Positions 62,914 to 64,000 of a stretch of 64,000 nucleotides of DNA are shown in pieces; the stretch's first letter is position 1; each line of letters opens with the position of its first letter. The stretch is from positions 434,001 through 498,000 of the forward strand of contig NZ_JAHYCB010000003.1 in NCBI RefSeq assembly GCF_019430945.1, written 5' to 3'. The notes under the pieces were generated by a model, which saw only the letters and a program-made list of their open reading frames with translations, had not been told where the DNA came from and made no database searches. The position numbers were made by a program, and so were the translations under genes. The DNA comes from Neorhizobium populisoli. GTDB lineage: Bacteria; Pseudomonadota; Alphaproteobacteria; Rhizobiales; Rhizobiaceae.

Positions 62914-63672
62914 ATGGCAAATCCCAAATCTGTCGGCCCCACGCGCATACCCTGCGAACAATGTCCCCTGCGTCGCAGGCTGAATTTTCGTGATTTTTCT
63001 CCGGAAGAGCTCGCCTTCATCCAAAGCCTGAAAGTGGGTGAGCTGCAGGCAGAGGCCGGCATGTCCATCATGCGGGAGGGCGAACAGAATCCGCAGCTCT
63101 ATACGGTGCTGGCAGGCTGGGGTTTCCGCTACAAGATCCTCGAGGATGGCCGCCGGCAGATTCTCAACTACGTTCTGCCCGGCGATCTCGTCGGCCTGCA
63201 GGGCAATGTCATGCGGGAAATGCAGCATTCGGTAGAAGCGCTGACCAAGATGACGCTCTGCATGTTCGAGCGCGACAAGCTGCCGGTCCTCTTCCAGACC
63301 CACCCCTCGCTTGCCTTCGACATCACCTGGCTGGCTGCGCGCGAAGAATCCATGCTTGACGAACATCTGCTCAGCATCGGCCGGCGCAGCGCCCGGGAGC
63401 GCGCGGCCTATCTCTTGGCGTTCCTGGATTCGCGGATCAGGGCGACAAGCGATGCGCCGCCGGAAAAATCGTTCGCCCTGCCACTGACCCAGCAGCACGT
63501 GGCCGATACGCTTGGTTTGTCGCTGGTTCACACGAACAAAACACTCCGCACCCTTGCCGACCAGGGCTTGATCCGCTGGCTAGACCGGGGCTGCGAAGTG
63601 CTGGATGCGCAAAGGCTTTATCGTGTCGCGGAGTGGCGGCCGCCCGTTGAAGGCAGGCGGCCGTTTATCTGA
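62914..63672 (+). CDS. Crp/Fnr-family transcriptional regulator
   Basis: A 252-aa regulator with an N-terminal cyclic-nucleotide-type beta roll (about residues 30-150). A C-terminal helix-turn-helix is at about 190-235 (LTQQHVADTLGLSLVHTNKTL). N-terminal Cys14 and Cys17 (PCEQCPLRRR) and Cys116 in the roll may be relevant to redox or iron-sulfur sensing, but the full FNR four-Cys pattern is not met. The ATG at 62914 is favoured over an in-frame TTG at 62884. Divergent from the receiver-like gene across 71 bp. Confidence 0.88.
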   Translation: MANPKSVGPTRIPCEQCPLRRRLNFRDFSPEELAFIQSLKVGELQAEAGMSIMREGEQNPQLYTVLAGWGFRYKILEDGRRQILNYVLPGDLVGLQGNVMREMQHSVEALTKMTLCMFERDKLPVLFQTHPSLAFDITWLAAREESMLDEHLLSIGRRSARERAAYLLAFLDSRIRATSDAPPEKSFALPLTQQHVADTLGLSLVHTNKTLRTLADQGLIRWLDRGCEVLDAQRLYRVAEWRPPVEGRRPFI

Positions 63673-63682
63673 AGCCGATCAT

Positions 63683-64000
63683 TCATTCAGCTGGCTCGTT
63701 GTAACGTGCCGCTGATGACGTGTTTTTCATCACCAGGAACCCAAGCCCCGCAGCCACCGATGCCAGAAGCAGCGGACGCGACTTGACGAGGATCGGCAGG
63801 GCGGAAAGCGCTACCGTCATCATCATCGCCTTGCTGCTGTTGGTAGCCGCCGCTTCGCGCTTGCGGCGCTCTTCCGCCCGGTTCGCCAAGGCGACCCAGA
63901 TAAACATGAAGAGACCGAGTACCAGTGCGCCGCCGGCAACTGCGAGCAGCGCGACCGGCAAGCCCCATATCTGCCCGAGATAAACGGCAAGAGCGGCCAC
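63683..64000 (-). CDS. membrane protein, C-terminal part (5' end outside window)
   Basis: At least 105 aa; the frame is open to the window edge, so the true start is not visible. Two hydrophobic segments lie near residues 15-38 (LPVALLAVAGGALVLGLFMF) and 62-88. A basic stretch between them (NRAEERRKREAAA) lies on the cytoplasmic side if the first helix enters from outside. It resembles small holin-like or DUF1469-type membrane proteins, which often accompany general stress genes, but the fragment is too short for a firm call. Confidence 0.6.
   Translation of the reverse strand: MAALAVYLGQIWGLPVALLAVAGGALVLGLFMFIWVALANRAEERRKREAAATNSSKAMMMTVALSALPILVKSRPLLLASVAAGLGFLVMKNTSSAARYNEPAE

Overview
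The window looks like chromosomal DNA of an alphaproteobacterium of the Rhizobiaceae (Rhizobium/Agrobacterium/Neorhizobium type). Four things support this: a complete PhyR-NepR-EcfG general stress response locus, sitABCD preceded by paired Mur-like boxes, smo-type polyol transport genes, and GC-rich palindromic intergenic repeats of the kind common in rhizobia. No phage, transposon, CRISPR array, rRNA or tRNA gene was seen. Most genes are ordinary metabolic, transport and regulatory genes in short operons. These assignments were made by reading the sequence and recalling protein families; no search was run.

Layout. 1-1.1 kb: the end of an HD-GYP gene and an orphan hypothetical gene. 1.1-7.4 kb (minus): an RbsABC-type sugar transporter with a TIM-barrel isomerase and a Gfo/Idh dehydrogenase. 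7.9-11.9 kb (minus): xylose isomerase, xylulokinase and a LacI-type regulator; the transporter operon and the regulator gene share a near-identical upstream motif. 12.1-15.8 kb: an EmrAB-type efflux pump divergent from its TetR regulator. 15.9-22.8 kb: TerC, glutathione peroxidase, an SLC13 permease, gltX, lysS and a small gene with no standard start codon. 22.9-30.5 kb: an ABM-domain protein, a His-rich repeat protein, sitABCD, and a MarR/MFS pair. 30.6-34.6 kb: a soluble PAS-PAS chemoreceptor, transaldolase and a SorC-type regulator. 34.8-41.4 kb: DNA repair genes (AraC-MGMT fusion, Nth), a TetR/VOC pair, an ArsR/AHSA1 operon and a protein with two inhibitor-like repeats. 41.5-50.8 kb (minus): a polyol operon (SorC regulator, ABC transporter, mannitol dehydrogenase, HAD phosphatase, FGGY kinase). 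50.9-59.0 kb: a hypothetical gene and a peptide-type ABC transporter split over two divergent operons with an M20 amidohydrolase. 59.1-62.8 kb: the general stress response locus. 62.9-64.0 kb: a Crp/Fnr regulator and a truncated membrane protein gene.

The most interesting region is the stress locus. Exact GGAAC-N16-CGTT (sigma EcfG-type) promoters lie upstream of phyR, upstream of a broken DUF1328 gene that precedes an HWE histidine kinase, and upstream of a roughly 120-nt unannotated transcript. That transcript can fold into three hairpins, two with C-rich loops and the last terminator-like. This is the architecture of a stress-induced, anti-Shine-Dalgarno small RNA. A receiver-like protein with His in place of the phospho-acceptor Asp lies just past ecfG. 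Other points of interest are a 30-codon leader ORF coupled to a sugar ABC ATPase, several well-formed operators, and a conserved-looking 97-codon frame that can only start at ATT.
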